Assembly (NCBI RefSeq): GCF_007066085.1
Contig: NZ_CP041405.1
Location: 1,426,001-1,490,000, forward strand
Direction: 5' to 3'
Length of the DNA: 64,000 bases
Source: Paenibacillus thiaminolyticus
GTDB lineage: Bacteria > Bacillota > Bacilli > Paenibacillales > Paenibacillaceae
Positions 1 through 7,498 of this stretch are shown here, in pieces; position 1 is the stretch's first letter; each line of letters begins with the position of its first letter. The translations under genes and the position numbers were made by a program. The notes beneath the pieces were generated by a model. The model was not told where the DNA came from and made no database searches. It saw nothing but the letters and a program-made list of their open reading frames with translations.

Positions 1-581
1 GCGAACGCGGCCAGTTCCTTCGTCTCCGGCGGAAGCGGCTTGCCGGCCTCCTTCGTGAACAATTCAGCAATCTGGGATTTGTTCTTATGGATGGCCGGGA
101 TGATCAGATGGGAGGGGGTCTCCTTCGCCAACTGTAAAATATATTCGCCCAGGTCGGTCTCGATCGCGGCAATGCCCTGTTCGCGCAGCCGCTCATTCAG
201 GTGCATCTCTTCCGACACCATCGACTTGCCCTTGGCCACCAGCTTCGCCTGCTTCTCCTTCGCGATCGCCAGGAAGACCTGCACCGCTTCGCCGCCCGTC
301 CCGCAGAAATGAACCCGTGCGCCGCGCCGTTCCGCCTGCTCGGCGAATTGGCCCAAATAATAGTCCAAATGCTCGATCGTATGCTGCCGAATCTCCTGGC
401 CCCGGGTGCGCCACGTTTCCCAGTCGCCGAATTCTTCGGCAGCGCTCAAGCGGCCGGTGCGGAGCTTGTTCGTCGTGAACGCCACCGCTTGGCGCAGGAA
501 CGCGTCCTGAAGCACCGCCTTCGTCCGCTGCTTCAGGCCGCTGCCGATGCCGCCTTGGGCGGGGGATGTCTCTGTGCTCAT
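1..581 (-). CDS. lutB: LutB-type lactate utilization iron-sulfur protein (3' end outside window)
   Basis: The frame opens at ATG 581 and runs off the left edge with no stop, so only about 193 N-terminal residues are visible. The protein begins MSTETSPAQGGIGSG and contains the CGTGGEAV and KLVAKGKSMVSEE stretches typical of the LutB/YkgF N-terminal domain; the ferredoxin-like cysteines expected in the C-terminal part lie outside the window. LutB is known to work with LutA and LutC in oxidation of L-lactate to pyruvate. The start overlaps the lutA stop by ATGA, so the two are translationally coupled; lutC is expected just beyond the edge. Confidence 0.9.
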   Translation of the reverse strand, partial: MSTETSPAQGGIGSGLKQRTKAVLQDAFLRQAVAFTTNKLRTGRLSAAEEFGDWETWRTRGQEIRQHTIEHLDYYLGQFAEQAERRGARVHFCGTGGEAVQVFLAIAKEKQAKLVAKGKSMVSEEMHLNERLREQGIAAIETDLGEYILQLAKETPSHLIIPAIHKNKSQIAELFTKEAGKPLPPETKELAAF

Positions 582-1309
582 GCCCGCTTCACTCCTTCCT
601 CCAGCAGTTGGGCAAGATGCATGACGCGAATCGGTCTGCCGGCCTGATTGAGCCGGCCGCCAATGTTCATCAGGCAGCCCATATCCGTCCCGATCAGAAT
701 GTCCGCTTGCGTCGATACGACATGCTCTGCCTTCTCCGTAACCATCGCGCCGGACATCTCCGGCATCTTCACGGCGAATGTGCCGCCGAAGCCGCAGCAA
801 TCCTCCTGATGAGGCAGATCGACAAGCTTCAGCCCCTTCACATGCCGCAGCAGCGTCATCGGCTCGTCGCCAATGCCGAGCAGCCGCATGCCGTGACAGG
901 AAGGATGGTAGGTGGCCGTCCCCTCGTAAGCGGCCCCGATGTCGGTGCGCCCCAGCACCTTCACGATGAATTGGGACAGCTCATAGGTGCGCTCCGCCGC
1001 ACGCGTCGCCCGGGCCAGCCATGCCGGCTCCTCCCGGAACAAATCCTCGTAATAATGGCATGCCATGCCGGCGCAGGAGCCGGACGGCGTCACAATGTAG
1101 TCGCTGTGCTCGAACGCCCGCAGCCACTGCCGCGCGACCTCCCGCGCGTCGTCATGATAACCGCTGTTGAACGCCGGCTGCCCGCAGCACGTTTGCAGCC
1201 GGGGGAAATCAACGTCGCAGCCGAGACGGTGCAGCAGCCGGACCGCGCTCTCCGCCACGTCGGGAAAGCAAGTATCCGCCAGACAAGTGACAAATAAAGA
1301 TACGCGCAT
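578..1309 (-). CDS. lutA: LutA-type lactate utilization protein (CCG-domain Fe-S protein)
   Basis: A 243-residue protein with the two cysteine-rich CCG motifs of the family: CCGQPAFNSGY near residue 42 and CCGFGGTF near residue 171. These motifs bind Fe-S or heterodisulfide-type clusters in LutA/GlpC/HdrB-like proteins. The length matches LutA. ATG 1309 has AAGGGA upstream. LutA belongs to the three-protein cytosolic complex that oxidises L-lactate to pyruvate. A rho-independent terminator separates it from the upstream FAH gene, so it may be expressed by readthrough or from its own promoter. Its position next to genes predicted to release L-lactate is meaningful. Confidence 0.92.
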   Translation of the reverse strand: MRVSLFVTCLADTCFPDVAESAVRLLHRLGCDVDFPRLQTCCGQPAFNSGYHDDAREVARQWLRAFEHSDYIVTPSGSCAGMACHYYEDLFREEPAWLARATRAAERTYELSQFIVKVLGRTDIGAAYEGTATYHPSCHGMRLLGIGDEPMTLLRHVKGLKLVDLPHQEDCCGFGGTFAVKMPEMSGAMVTEKAEHVVSTQADILIGTDMGCLMNIGGRLNQAGRPIRVMHLAQLLEEGVKRA

Positions 1310-1365
1310 CGAAGTCCCTTCTTTCTTCTCGGATCAAATCACTCAAATATCCGCTTCTCGCCTAC

Positions 1366-1402
1366 ATAAAAAGCGCTTGAAGGAGCTGCCCCCTTCAAGC
1401 GC
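1366..1402 (-). terminator. Rho-independent terminator downstream of the FAH-family gene
   Basis: Read on the minus strand, GCGCTTGAAGG pairs with CCTTCAAGCGC around an 8-nt loop and is followed by TTTTTAT. It sits 9 nt after the FAH stop and before lutA, so transcription entering lut is at least attenuated here. Confidence 0.85.
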
Positions 1403-1410
1403 CGCCGAAT

Positions 1411-2262
1411 CTACCGTTCGGCCACCATCCGGTTCGTCAAAGCGCCGAGCTTCTCGATTTCAATCGTGACCAGGTCGCCGTCCTTCAAGTAGACTCGTTC
1501 GGATTCCGGCAAGCCCAGCACGACCCCTTCCGGCGTGCCCGTCAAAATGAGATCGCCCGGAAGCAGCGTCAAATGACGCGATATATAGCTGATAATCTCC
1601 TTGCAGGTAAAGATCATGTCCGCCGTATTCGAATGCTGGCGCGTCTCTCCATTGACAATGCAACGGATATCGAGTTGGTTCGGATCGCCCACCTCATCCG
1701 CCGTCACGAGATACGGCCCGAGCGGACTGAAGCCGTCGCAGATTTTGCCGAGCATCCATTGAGGCGTGCGCATCTGCAGATCACGGGCCGACAGGTCGTT
1801 CACGTTGCAGTAGCCGAACACATAGTCCAGCGCTTCCTCCTCCGTTACATCCTTGGCAGGCTTGCCGATGACGATGACCAACTCGGCCTCGTAGTCCACC
1901 GCTTGGCTGACGCGCGGGAGCACGACATCATGGCCGTGGCCGGTCAGCGTATTGTTGAATTTGTTGAATAGAATCGGAACTTCCGGAATCGGAGCATTCG
2001 TCTCCTCCGCATGCTTCCGGTAGTTCAGTCCGACACAAATGATCTTCTGCGGATCCGTGACGCATGGCCCGTAGGTCAAATCCTTCTCGTCGAGCACATC
2101 GTTCGCGCCGGCGGCGTAAGCCTCGACCTCCCGCAGGACATCCCGGCCTCCCGAGATCACCTCATGAATTGTATATTTGCCGCTGATGTCGACGATGCCT
2201 CGATCCGTCTTGACGCCCGCGCGCAGCTGTTGATCGTGATCATAGAACGTGATAAATTTCAC
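1411..2262 (-). CDS. Fumarylacetoacetate hydrolase (FAH) family protein, candidate 2,4-diketo-3-deoxy-L-fuconate hydrolase
   Basis: The 283-residue protein has an N-terminal segment starting MKFITFYDHDQ and a C-terminal FAH domain: CVGLNYRKHAEE, the metal ligands in DYEAELVIVIG, then GYCNVNDLSARDLQ and LTGTPEGVV. FAH-family enzymes cleave or hydrate beta-diketo or oxalocrotonate-type substrates with Mg2+ or Mn2+. The GTG at 2262 is preferred because GGGAGG lies 9 nt upstream; an in-frame GTG at 2280 precedes that site. It follows an SDR gene, the arrangement known for oxidative L-fucose and L-rhamnose pathways in which the hydrolase yields pyruvate plus L-lactate. That specificity is inferred from context. 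Confidence 0.9.
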   Translation of the reverse strand: MKFITFYDHDQQLRAGVKTDRGIVDISGKYTIHEVISGGRDVLREVEAYAAGANDVLDEKDLTYGPCVTDPQKIICVGLNYRKHAEETNAPIPEVPILFNKFNNTLTGHGHDVVLPRVSQAVDYEAELVIVIGKPAKDVTEEEALDYVFGYCNVNDLSARDLQMRTPQWMLGKICDGFSPLGPYLVTADEVGDPNQLDIRCIVNGETRQHSNTADMIFTCKEIISYISRHLTLLPGDLILTGTPEGVVLGLPESERVYLKDGDLVTIEIEKLGALTNRMVAER

Positions 2263-2342
2263 CGTAATTTCCTCCCTCACTGGATATAATGGGCACTAGA
2301 CAGGCAGAGGCCGGCGGTACCGGGTCCGCGTCAGCCGCGGAT

Positions 2343-3116
2343 TTAAGCATTTTTGCCGAAGACGACGCCGCCGTCTACGTACAACGGGGAGCCCATAATG
2401 AATTTGGCTTCGTCCGAAGCCAGGAACAGCGCCGCTTCCGCCACATCCTCAGGCAGGCCGAGTTCGCCGCTCAGTTGCCGTGTCTTGATGGAAGCAATCG
2501 CTTGCTCGGGATCATCATACGAATTGCGCAGATACTGCTCGACGAACGGGGTGTAGATCGTTCCCGGCAACAGCGCATTCACCCGAATGTTGTACGTGGC
2601 GTAGTCCACCTGCATCGATTTGGTCAAGGACAACACCGCACCCTTCGTTGCCGCGTAGGATGCGCGGTTCGCCAGCCCCATCTCGGCGATGCAGGAGGAC
2701 ATGTTGATAATCGCGCCGCTCTGCTGCTCGATCATATAAGGAATGACATATTTGCTCGGCAGGAAGACGCCGCGGATATTAATCGCAATGACGCGATCCC
2801 ATGCCTCGGGCTCGATCTCATGCAGCATTCCTATGCCGCTGACCCCCGCATTGTTGAACAGAACGTCAATGCGCCCATACTGCCGCATCACCGTATCAGC
2901 CATAGCCTGAGCTTGCTCCGGAACGGTAACGTCCACATGCACGAACGAAGCGGCTCCGCCCTGGTCCGTGATCAGCTTCACGGTCTCCTGGCCTGCATCC
3001 GGCTGGATGTCGGCTACGGCCACCACCGCTCCTTCGCTCGCGAAGCGCAGCGCCGAGCTGCGTCCGATGCCGGATCCCGCGCCTGTAATGATACATACTT
3101 TCCCTTGTAAACGCAT
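2343..3116 (-). CDS. SDR family oxidoreductase, candidate 2-keto-3-deoxy-L-fuconate 4-dehydrogenase
   Basis: Classical short-chain dehydrogenase of 257 residues: TGAGSGIG cofactor loop near residue 12, an acidic residue after the second strand (VADIQ) favouring NAD+, NNAG near 89, and Ser/YAATKG active site near 140-155, ending VDGGVVFGKNA. AGGGAAGGGG precedes ATG 3116. It lies 80 nt upstream of the FAH gene and is probably cotranscribed with it. In known 6-deoxyhexose oxidation routes an SDR of this type makes the 2,4-diketo substrate of the FAH enzyme. Family assignment is firm; substrate is inference. Confidence 0.9.
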   Translation of the reverse strand: MRLQGKVCIITGAGSGIGRSSALRFASEGAVVAVADIQPDAGQETVKLITDQGGAASFVHVDVTVPEQAQAMADTVMRQYGRIDVLFNNAGVSGIGMLHEIEPEAWDRVIAINIRGVFLPSKYVIPYMIEQQSGAIINMSSCIAEMGLANRASYAATKGAVLSLTKSMQVDYATYNIRVNALLPGTIYTPFVEQYLRNSYDDPEQAIASIKTRQLSGELGLPEDVAEAALFLASDEAKFIMGSPLYVDGGVVFGKNA

Positions 3117-3161
3117 GCCGATGACCCCTTCCCTCGATATCCGTTTTCACTCATTTCATTT

Positions 3162-3206
3162 TCATAAAAGTAAGGGTTGATCATAAAAGTAAGTTGATTA
3201 TAAAAG
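3162..3206. repeat. Three direct repeats upstream of the SDR gene
   Basis: TCATAAAAGTAAG occurs at 3162-3174 and 3181-3193, and a third partial copy TGATTATAAAAG at 3195-3206. On the minus strand these read CTTACTTTTATGA and sit just upstream of the SDR-FAH genes together with a TATAAT-like box. They may be a regulator site or a small local duplication. Confidence 0.5.
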
Positions 3207-3258
3207 AATCGTTCATGATGGAAGCCTTTACAACGATGTCGGCTCGAGCTGTACATAC

Positions 3259-3332
3259 AAGGGAACAGGTCTGTGACGGCCCGTTCCCTCATCCTGCGAT
3301 GCAGCTGCGGAGGCCGGCGCAAGCCCGGCCTC
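3259..3332 (-). terminator. Two hairpins after the mutarotase gene
   Basis: GAGGCCGG/CCGGCCTC (3310-3332) and a second hairpin with AGGGAAC/GTTCCCT arms (3259-3289) follow the RbsD-type gene on the minus strand. Neither has a strong U-tract, but together they probably end or attenuate the upstream operon before the SDR gene. Confidence 0.5.
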
Positions 3333-3341
3333 TTCTGCCAC

Positions 3342-3728
3342 TCATCCGGATACGATGATCAGATTCGCATACGGGGTCGTATCCCCCGTCCGGATAACCG
3401 CCCTCGATTCGGTGCACAGCTGCTTGAACTGGACATGCGGCAGCACCTTCCATCGCGCATCCGGCATCAATTCCTTCAGCAGGGCGACCCGCTCCGGACT
3501 GAAGGCTTGCATTTCCTCGGTAATGATAATGCAATCAATCATGAATTCGCCGGCGATGGCCCGCAGGGCGTCCGTAACGGCCGGCAGATCATCGGTCAAG
3601 GCAAGATCGACCCGCTCCACGCCGAGCGGTACCGGGAAGCCGCGATCGCAGATCGTCAGCATATCGGTATGTCCGGTCTCGGCCAGGATGCGGTTCAGCT
3701 GGGGATGAAGCACTCCGCCTTTTTTCAT
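3342..3728 (-). CDS. RbsD/FucU family sugar mutarotase (D-ribose pyranase-like)
   Basis: 128 residues with the RbsD pattern: MKKGGVLHPQL start, GHTDMLTICDRGFP (His20 and Asp28 region), HVQFKQLC, and the C-terminal AVIRTGDTTPYANLII signature. RbsD/FucU proteins are cytosolic decamers that interconvert pyranose with furanose or alpha with beta anomers of ribose and fucose. The sequence resembles RbsD more than FucU, but the gene lies among sugar-acid genes with no ribokinase. ATG 3728 has GGAGGAG upstream and overlaps the preceding stop by ATGA. It probably supplies the anomer used by the sugar dehydrogenase of this operon. Confidence 0.9.
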   Translation of the reverse strand: MKKGGVLHPQLNRILAETGHTDMLTICDRGFPVPLGVERVDLALTDDLPAVTDALRAIAGEFMIDCIIITEEMQAFSPERVALLKELMPDARWKVLPHVQFKQLCTESRAVIRTGDTTPYANLIIVSG

Positions 3729-3949
3729 GACTCCTCCCCCTCCCGGCCCCAGGTTTCCGCCATCCGCGCCACTTCTTCACGTTGATCCAGCGTAATGAGC
3801 TCCCGGAATGTCGGGCCCGGCCGCTTGAGGTACATCTTCTCGATGCCGTCCACCACCGTAACCGCGACCAGCTCCCAGCCGGATTGGCCCAGCTCGTTCA
3901 ATGCTGCCGCATCATGCTCGATTCGATACTCCCACGTGACGAGACTCAT
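3725..3949 (-). CDS. Small conserved protein of about 74 residues, unknown function
   Basis: Begins MSLVTWEYR and continues with an alternating hydrophobic pattern (ALNELGQSGWELVAVTVVDG) that resembles DUF4177-type small beta-rich proteins; this resemblance is weak. ATG 3949 is preferred over GTG 3964 because GGGAGG precedes it. It overlaps the cyclase gene by ATGA upstream and the mutarotase by ATGA downstream, so three genes are translationally coupled. This argues that it is genuinely expressed and works with the pathway, perhaps as an accessory or structural subunit. No catalytic motif is visible. Confidence 0.7.
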   Translation of the reverse strand: MSLVTWEYRIEHDAAALNELGQSGWELVAVTVVDGIEKMYLKRPGPTFRELITLDQREEVARMAETWGREGEES

Positions 3950-4617
3950 GGGCGAGCCTCCCACTGGATCGCCACGATCCGGGCGGGCGCTCCGCTCGAA
4001 TCCCGTATTTTAAGGGGCATTGCTATCACATGCCATTCGCCCTCCCGCAGCGCGGGATCATCGAGCTGCAGCCCTTCGGCGACCCACATATCAGCGCCGA
4101 GCACGATACGGTGCGTCTCCTCGTTCTCTTCGCCCGTGCCGCCGATGCTGAAATGGTCGATTCCGACCGCCTTCACGCCGCACTCGGCCAAATAGCGGGC
4201 GCCCTCATTGGACAGATACGGAGATTCATAGATCCATTCCTTGGTCCAGCCCCGCTTCTCGCCCCAGCCAGTATACAGCAGCACGACCGCATCGCTGGTC
4301 AACTGTTCGGCGTACGGCTCCAGATCCGAGCGCCCAATCGGGTAACCCTTGCCCCGATCCTGCAGCGGGACGAATACCATCCGCCCCTGAAAGGCGTCCA
4401 CCGGGAATTGATCCAAGGTCTTGCTATATTCGCCCAAATGCGCCGGCGCATCCATATGCGTGCCGGTATGCAGGTTCATCGTCACCTGCTCCAGCTTCCA
4501 GCCGTCGCGCGGCCCGACGCATATATAATCCATTTTGGGCGGTTCGAAATCCGGCAGCACCGGGCACAAATGGTACAGCTCCTGCGAGAGATCCACCATC
4601 CGGGTAATGTTCAGCAT
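3946..4617 (-). CDS. Cyclase-family metal-dependent hydrolase (kynurenine formamidase-like)
   Basis: The protein of about 223 residues carries the family metal-binding signature HTGTHMDAPAH near residue 53 and a second conserved histidine region, VGIDHFSIGG. Members (PF04199) are Mn2+ or Zn2+ hydrolases acting on amide or ester bonds, such as KynB. ATG 4617 is chosen because GGTGAGG lies just upstream; GTG 4626 is possible. There are no tryptophan genes nearby. It is coupled to sugar-dehydrogenase and dehydratase genes, and no amidohydrolase or SMP-30 lactonase is present, so it may hydrolyse the sugar lactone. That role is a hypothesis. Confidence 0.88.
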   Translation of the reverse strand: MLNITRMVDLSQELYHLCPVLPDFEPPKMDYICVGPRDGWKLEQVTMNLHTGTHMDAPAHLGEYSKTLDQFPVDAFQGRMVFVPLQDRGKGYPIGRSDLEPYAEQLTSDAVVLLYTGWGEKRGWTKEWIYESPYLSNEGARYLAECGVKAVGIDHFSIGGTGEENEETHRIVLGADMWVAEGLQLDDPALREGEWHVIAMPLKIRDSSGAPARIVAIQWEARP

Positions 4618-4626
4618 TCGCCTCAC

Positions 4627-5421
4627 CTACCGTTCCATATGATCGTCCGGCTGCGCCGCCTTCACCGTCAAGCCGCCGTCCACCATCAGCAGATGGCCAT
4701 TGACCTGCATCGCTTCCTCGGATGCGAGGAAGACGACCGCATCGCCAATCTGGCGCGCGGTGCCGAGCCGCTTCATCGGGTTGGCCTGCTCTTCCTTCTC
4801 CCGCATGCCCGGCGCAGCCAGGAATTCCGTGCACATGTCGGTATCAACCGTGCTTGGGCCGACCGCATTTACGTTGATGTTGAATCTGCCAAGCTCGATT
4901 GCCATCCCCTTCGTTAGCATATGCGCAGCCGCCTTGGACGACTGGTAATGCGGGATGACCGGACTGGTCACCATCAGGCTGGCCGTCGACAACACGTTGA
5001 CGATTTTGCCGAAGCGGTTGTCGATCATATGCTTTGCTGCCCGCTGCGAGCACATAAAGATGGATTTTACGTTCGTATTATAAGTGCGATCCCATGTCTC
5101 CTCCGTCACTTGCATGAACGGCTCGAACGGGGCAATGCCCGCATTGTTCACCAGCACATCGACAGGGCCCAGCTTCGCCTCGACCTCATCGAACATGCGG
5201 TTCACTTCCTCCTTGCTGCCGACGTCCGCCTGCACAACAATCGCCTTGCGCCCAAGCTGCTCCACCTGCTGCTGCACCTTGACCGCCTTATCATACGAAG
5301 ACTCCGACATATAGTTGATCGCGATATCCGCTCCTTCTTCCGCCAAGCGAATGACAATAGCTTCGCCGATGCCGCGGCTTCCTCCTGTTACCAGTGCGAT
5401 TCGTCCTGTTAATCGACCCAT
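4627..5421 (-). CDS. SDR family oxidoreductase, candidate sugar 1-dehydrogenase
   Basis: 264-residue SDR: TGGSRGIG nucleotide loop near residue 12, NNAGIAPFEPF near 92, and a catalytic tract with YQSSKAA near 160; C-terminal VDGGLTVK. INYMS after the second strand does not show the Asp of the NAD-only type, so NADP use is possible. ATG 5421 is supported by AAAGGA upstream; an ATG at 5472 lacks a site. The stop abuts the cyclase start region. In the pathway proposed here it would oxidise the aldose to the lactone. Fold is certain, substrate is not. Confidence 0.9.
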   Translation of the reverse strand: MGRLTGRIALVTGGSRGIGEAIVIRLAEEGADIAINYMSESSYDKAVKVQQQVEQLGRKAIVVQADVGSKEEVNRMFDEVEAKLGPVDVLVNNAGIAPFEPFMQVTEETWDRTYNTNVKSIFMCSQRAAKHMIDNRFGKIVNVLSTASLMVTSPVIPHYQSSKAAAHMLTKGMAIELGRFNINVNAVGPSTVDTDMCTEFLAAPGMREKEEQANPMKRLGTARQIGDAVVFLASEEAMQVNGHLLMVDGGLTVKAAQPDDHMER

Positions 5422-5526
5422 ATTGGCACGTCCTTTCTCTTTTCCCCAAAATAAAATAAGTTCCGGTTCCACACCGCCAATCGGCCCTCAGCCCGCTCTG
5501 CTAGCCGGCCCGCCGCTTGTCGTTCC

Positions 5527-6690
5527 TTACAGGCTCGGACCGATCCGGTTGATGCTGAACTCCGCGTGACCGAGCACTTCGGCTGTCGTCAGCTTGCCGC
5601 TGCTGACCGCCCGGATTTCGTCCCAGATGCGCTCGCCCGCTTCCTGAAGCGAGTATTCCCCTTCAAGCAAGCCGCTGACATCGACATCCATGTTGTCGGC
5701 CATCCGCTCCGCGCACAGGCGGTTCCCGGTAATCTTGATAACCGGAATGACGGCTGATCCGGTCGGCGTGCCGCGCCCTGTCGTGAAGCAGACAAGATGC
5801 ACGCCGCCCGCAGCCATGCCGGACACGCATTCGATATCGTTGCCGGGGGAGTCCATAAAATAAAGCCCGCCCTTCGGCACCTGCTCTGCATATTCGACGA
5901 TACCTTCGATCGGCGCCGTGCCGCATTTGCTGATGCAGCCAAGCGATTTCTCCTCGATTGTGCTGAGGCCGCCCGCGATATTGCCTGGGCTCGGATTGCC
6001 GCCGCGCATATCCGCCCCCATCCGCTCGACCTCTTTCTCGAATCGATCGACGATGTGGTACAGATTGTCCGCAATCTCCGGCGTCCGGCACCGTCCGGCC
6101 AGCACATGCTCAGCCCCGATAATCTCCGTCGTCTCGCCGATGACAATCGTGCCGCCTTCCCCGATGAGGGCATCCGCCGCCACGCCCAACGCCGGGTTGG
6201 AAGCAAGGCCGCTCGTCGCATCCGAACCGCCGCATTTGACGCCGACCTTCAGTTCGGACAGCGGGATGTCCACCTTCTCCATCGCATCAAGCAGGGCCCG
6301 CATCTTGCCGGCAAGCTCAACGCCATGCTGGATCGCCTTGACAGAGCCGCCGACACTCTGAATATCGAATACCTCGACAGGCTTCCCGGTCTTGCAGATC
6401 TCCTCGCGGAGCTGCAGCGGATCGACGACCTCACAGCCAAGGCTGACGATGAGCACTCCGCCGACGTTCGGATTTTTCCCCGTGCCTGCCAGCACATCGA
6501 ACGTGCGCTCCTTGTCGGCGCCGATCTGGCTGCAGCCATGCTGATGCGGGATGGCGACCGTGTTCGGAACAAGCTGTTGAATGCGGTTGCACACTTGATT
6601 CGCGCAAATGACCGTTGGGATGATTAGCAGATGATTGCGAATGCCTACCTCGCCATTCTGGCGCCGGTAGCCTTGAAATGTCATGCTCAT
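5527..6690 (-). CDS. UxaA-family dehydratase, large (C-terminal) domain as a separate protein
   Basis: 387 residues matching the large domain of altronate/galactarate dehydratases: GYRRQNGEVGIRN start, HQHGCSQIG near residue 50, VGVKCGGSDATSGLASNP near 148, and SKCGTAPIEG with FMDSPGNDIE further on. The family dehydrates sugar acids to 2-keto-3-deoxy acids using iron; the same split architecture is also used by (2R)-sulfolactate sulfo-lyase (SuyAB). ATG 6690 has GAAGGGGAA upstream. The separate small subunit is encoded just before it. The neighbours favour sugar-acid dehydration. Confidence 0.9.
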   Translation of the reverse strand: MSMTFQGYRRQNGEVGIRNHLLIIPTVICANQVCNRIQQLVPNTVAIPHQHGCSQIGADKERTFDVLAGTGKNPNVGGVLIVSLGCEVVDPLQLREEICKTGKPVEVFDIQSVGGSVKAIQHGVELAGKMRALLDAMEKVDIPLSELKVGVKCGGSDATSGLASNPALGVAADALIGEGGTIVIGETTEIIGAEHVLAGRCRTPEIADNLYHIVDRFEKEVERMGADMRGGNPSPGNIAGGLSTIEEKSLGCISKCGTAPIEGIVEYAEQVPKGGLYFMDSPGNDIECVSGMAAGGVHLVCFTTGRGTPTGSAVIPVIKITGNRLCAERMADNMDVDVSGLLEGEYSLQEAGERIWDEIRAVSSGKLTTAEVLGHAEFSINRIGPSL

Positions 6691-6739
6691 TTATCCGATT
6701 CCCCTTCCCTAAGTTGACAGACTGTCAGATGAGGTCCGC

Positions 6740-7063
6740 TTACTTAGCCGATGCCGCCTGATCCCCGCGGCCGCGGATGCCTTCGATGTTGTGCACATGC
6801 ACATGGCTGCCTGCGGGAATGCCGCAGATCGCCCGGCCGATCACTTCTCCGTATTTGTGCACATGGTCGCCTTCCGTGATCGGAACGATGGCCACCTTAT
6901 GCCCGAATGGAATGACCTGACTTACCGCAACGGAACGAGTAGCTCCCGCGACCTCGCAAGTGACCGTTTCACCCGGCTGCAATTCCCGCAGTGCCGTCGC
7001 CACATGATCGCGTTCGTCCATGACGATAACGCTTACACCTTTTTGCATGACCCTCTCGCCCAT
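6740..7063 (-). CDS. UxaA-family dehydratase, small (SAF-domain) subunit
   Basis: 107 residues resembling the N-terminal SAF domain of altronate/galactarate dehydratase, with HKVAIVPITEGDHVHKYGEVIG and SHVHVHNIEG as conserved stretches. In classical UxaA and GarD it is fused to the large domain; here a 49-nt spacer separates the two genes, as in Campylobacter jejuni Cj0482/Cj0483 and in SuyA/SuyB. GGAGGG lies 8 nt before ATG 7063. It is the first gene of the operon, read from the promoter at 7127-7155. Confidence 0.88.
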   Translation of the reverse strand: MGERVMQKGVSVIVMDERDHVATALRELQPGETVTCEVAGATRSVAVSQVIPFGHKVAIVPITEGDHVHKYGEVIGRAICGIPAGSHVHVHNIEGIRGRGDQAASAK

Positions 7064-7108
7064 GCTTGATCCCTCCTGATTTATCCTAACAAGATGACTT
7101 AAACTGGA

Positions 7109-7126
7109 AATGTTATCGTTAACTCA
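7109..7126. promoter_or_regulatory. LacI-type operator just downstream of the dehydratase promoter
   Basis: AATGTTATCGTTAACTCA holds GTTA-T-CG-T-TAAC, a near-perfect palindrome centred on CG. This is the usual layout of LacI/GalR-family operators and resembles the E. coli GntR site (TGTTA-CG-TAACA type). It begins right after the -10 box on the minus strand, where a bound repressor would block transcription. The divergent LacI gene is the obvious candidate. Confidence 0.7.
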
Positions 7127-7155
7127 ACAATATCATGGGCCCCTCTTGATGTCAA
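7127..7155 (-). promoter_or_regulatory. SigA-type promoter of the deoxysugar operon
   Basis: On the minus strand TTGACA (7155-7150), a 17-nt spacer and TATTGT (7132-7127). The match to the consensus and its position 64 nt upstream of the first gene make this the likely main promoter. Confidence 0.8.
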
Positions 7156-7212
7156 TGTTCTCTATAGCATAAAATATAATCGGTAAAATCTATTTTTAAG
7201 TTCTGGCGAAAA

Positions 7213-7221
7213 TGGTATAAT
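7213..7221 (+). promoter_or_regulatory. Extended -10 element, probable lacI promoter
   Basis: TGGTATAAT is a perfect TGn-TATAAT extended -10; the -35 region is weak. It would give a leader of about 270 nt before the LacI gene. Confidence 0.55.
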
Positions 7222-7227
7222 TAGGAC

Positions 7228-7498
7228 TTCATCAAGAATGCAAGACTCGACATCGGGTCCGATCCTATTACGTTCATAACCAAAAGCGGACTTGGTGAGC
7301 CGCCTCTTATTTGGAAATAGGACATGCTTCTTCCGCCTCGCTGCGCCGGTTGGTGCCGCCGTAGCAGGCGCCCGGCCCGCGGACAGCTAGCTCCGCGGCT
7401 TCAGCCCTGGATGCCGCCTTCCCGCGGTGCTTCGTTCGCTGAAGCCGCTTGCAACTGTGCCGCCGGTGCCCATTAAATCATAGTAGGAGATAACGCCA
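7228..7498 (+). other. Long GC-rich leader of the LacI gene
   Basis: No open gene is convincing here. The stretch is much richer in G and C than the promoter region before it, and GCGGCTTCAGC (about 7393) is inverted at about 7438 (GCTGAAGCCGC), allowing an 11-bp stem. Function unknown; it could be an untranslated leader or an inserted fragment. Confidence 0.35.
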
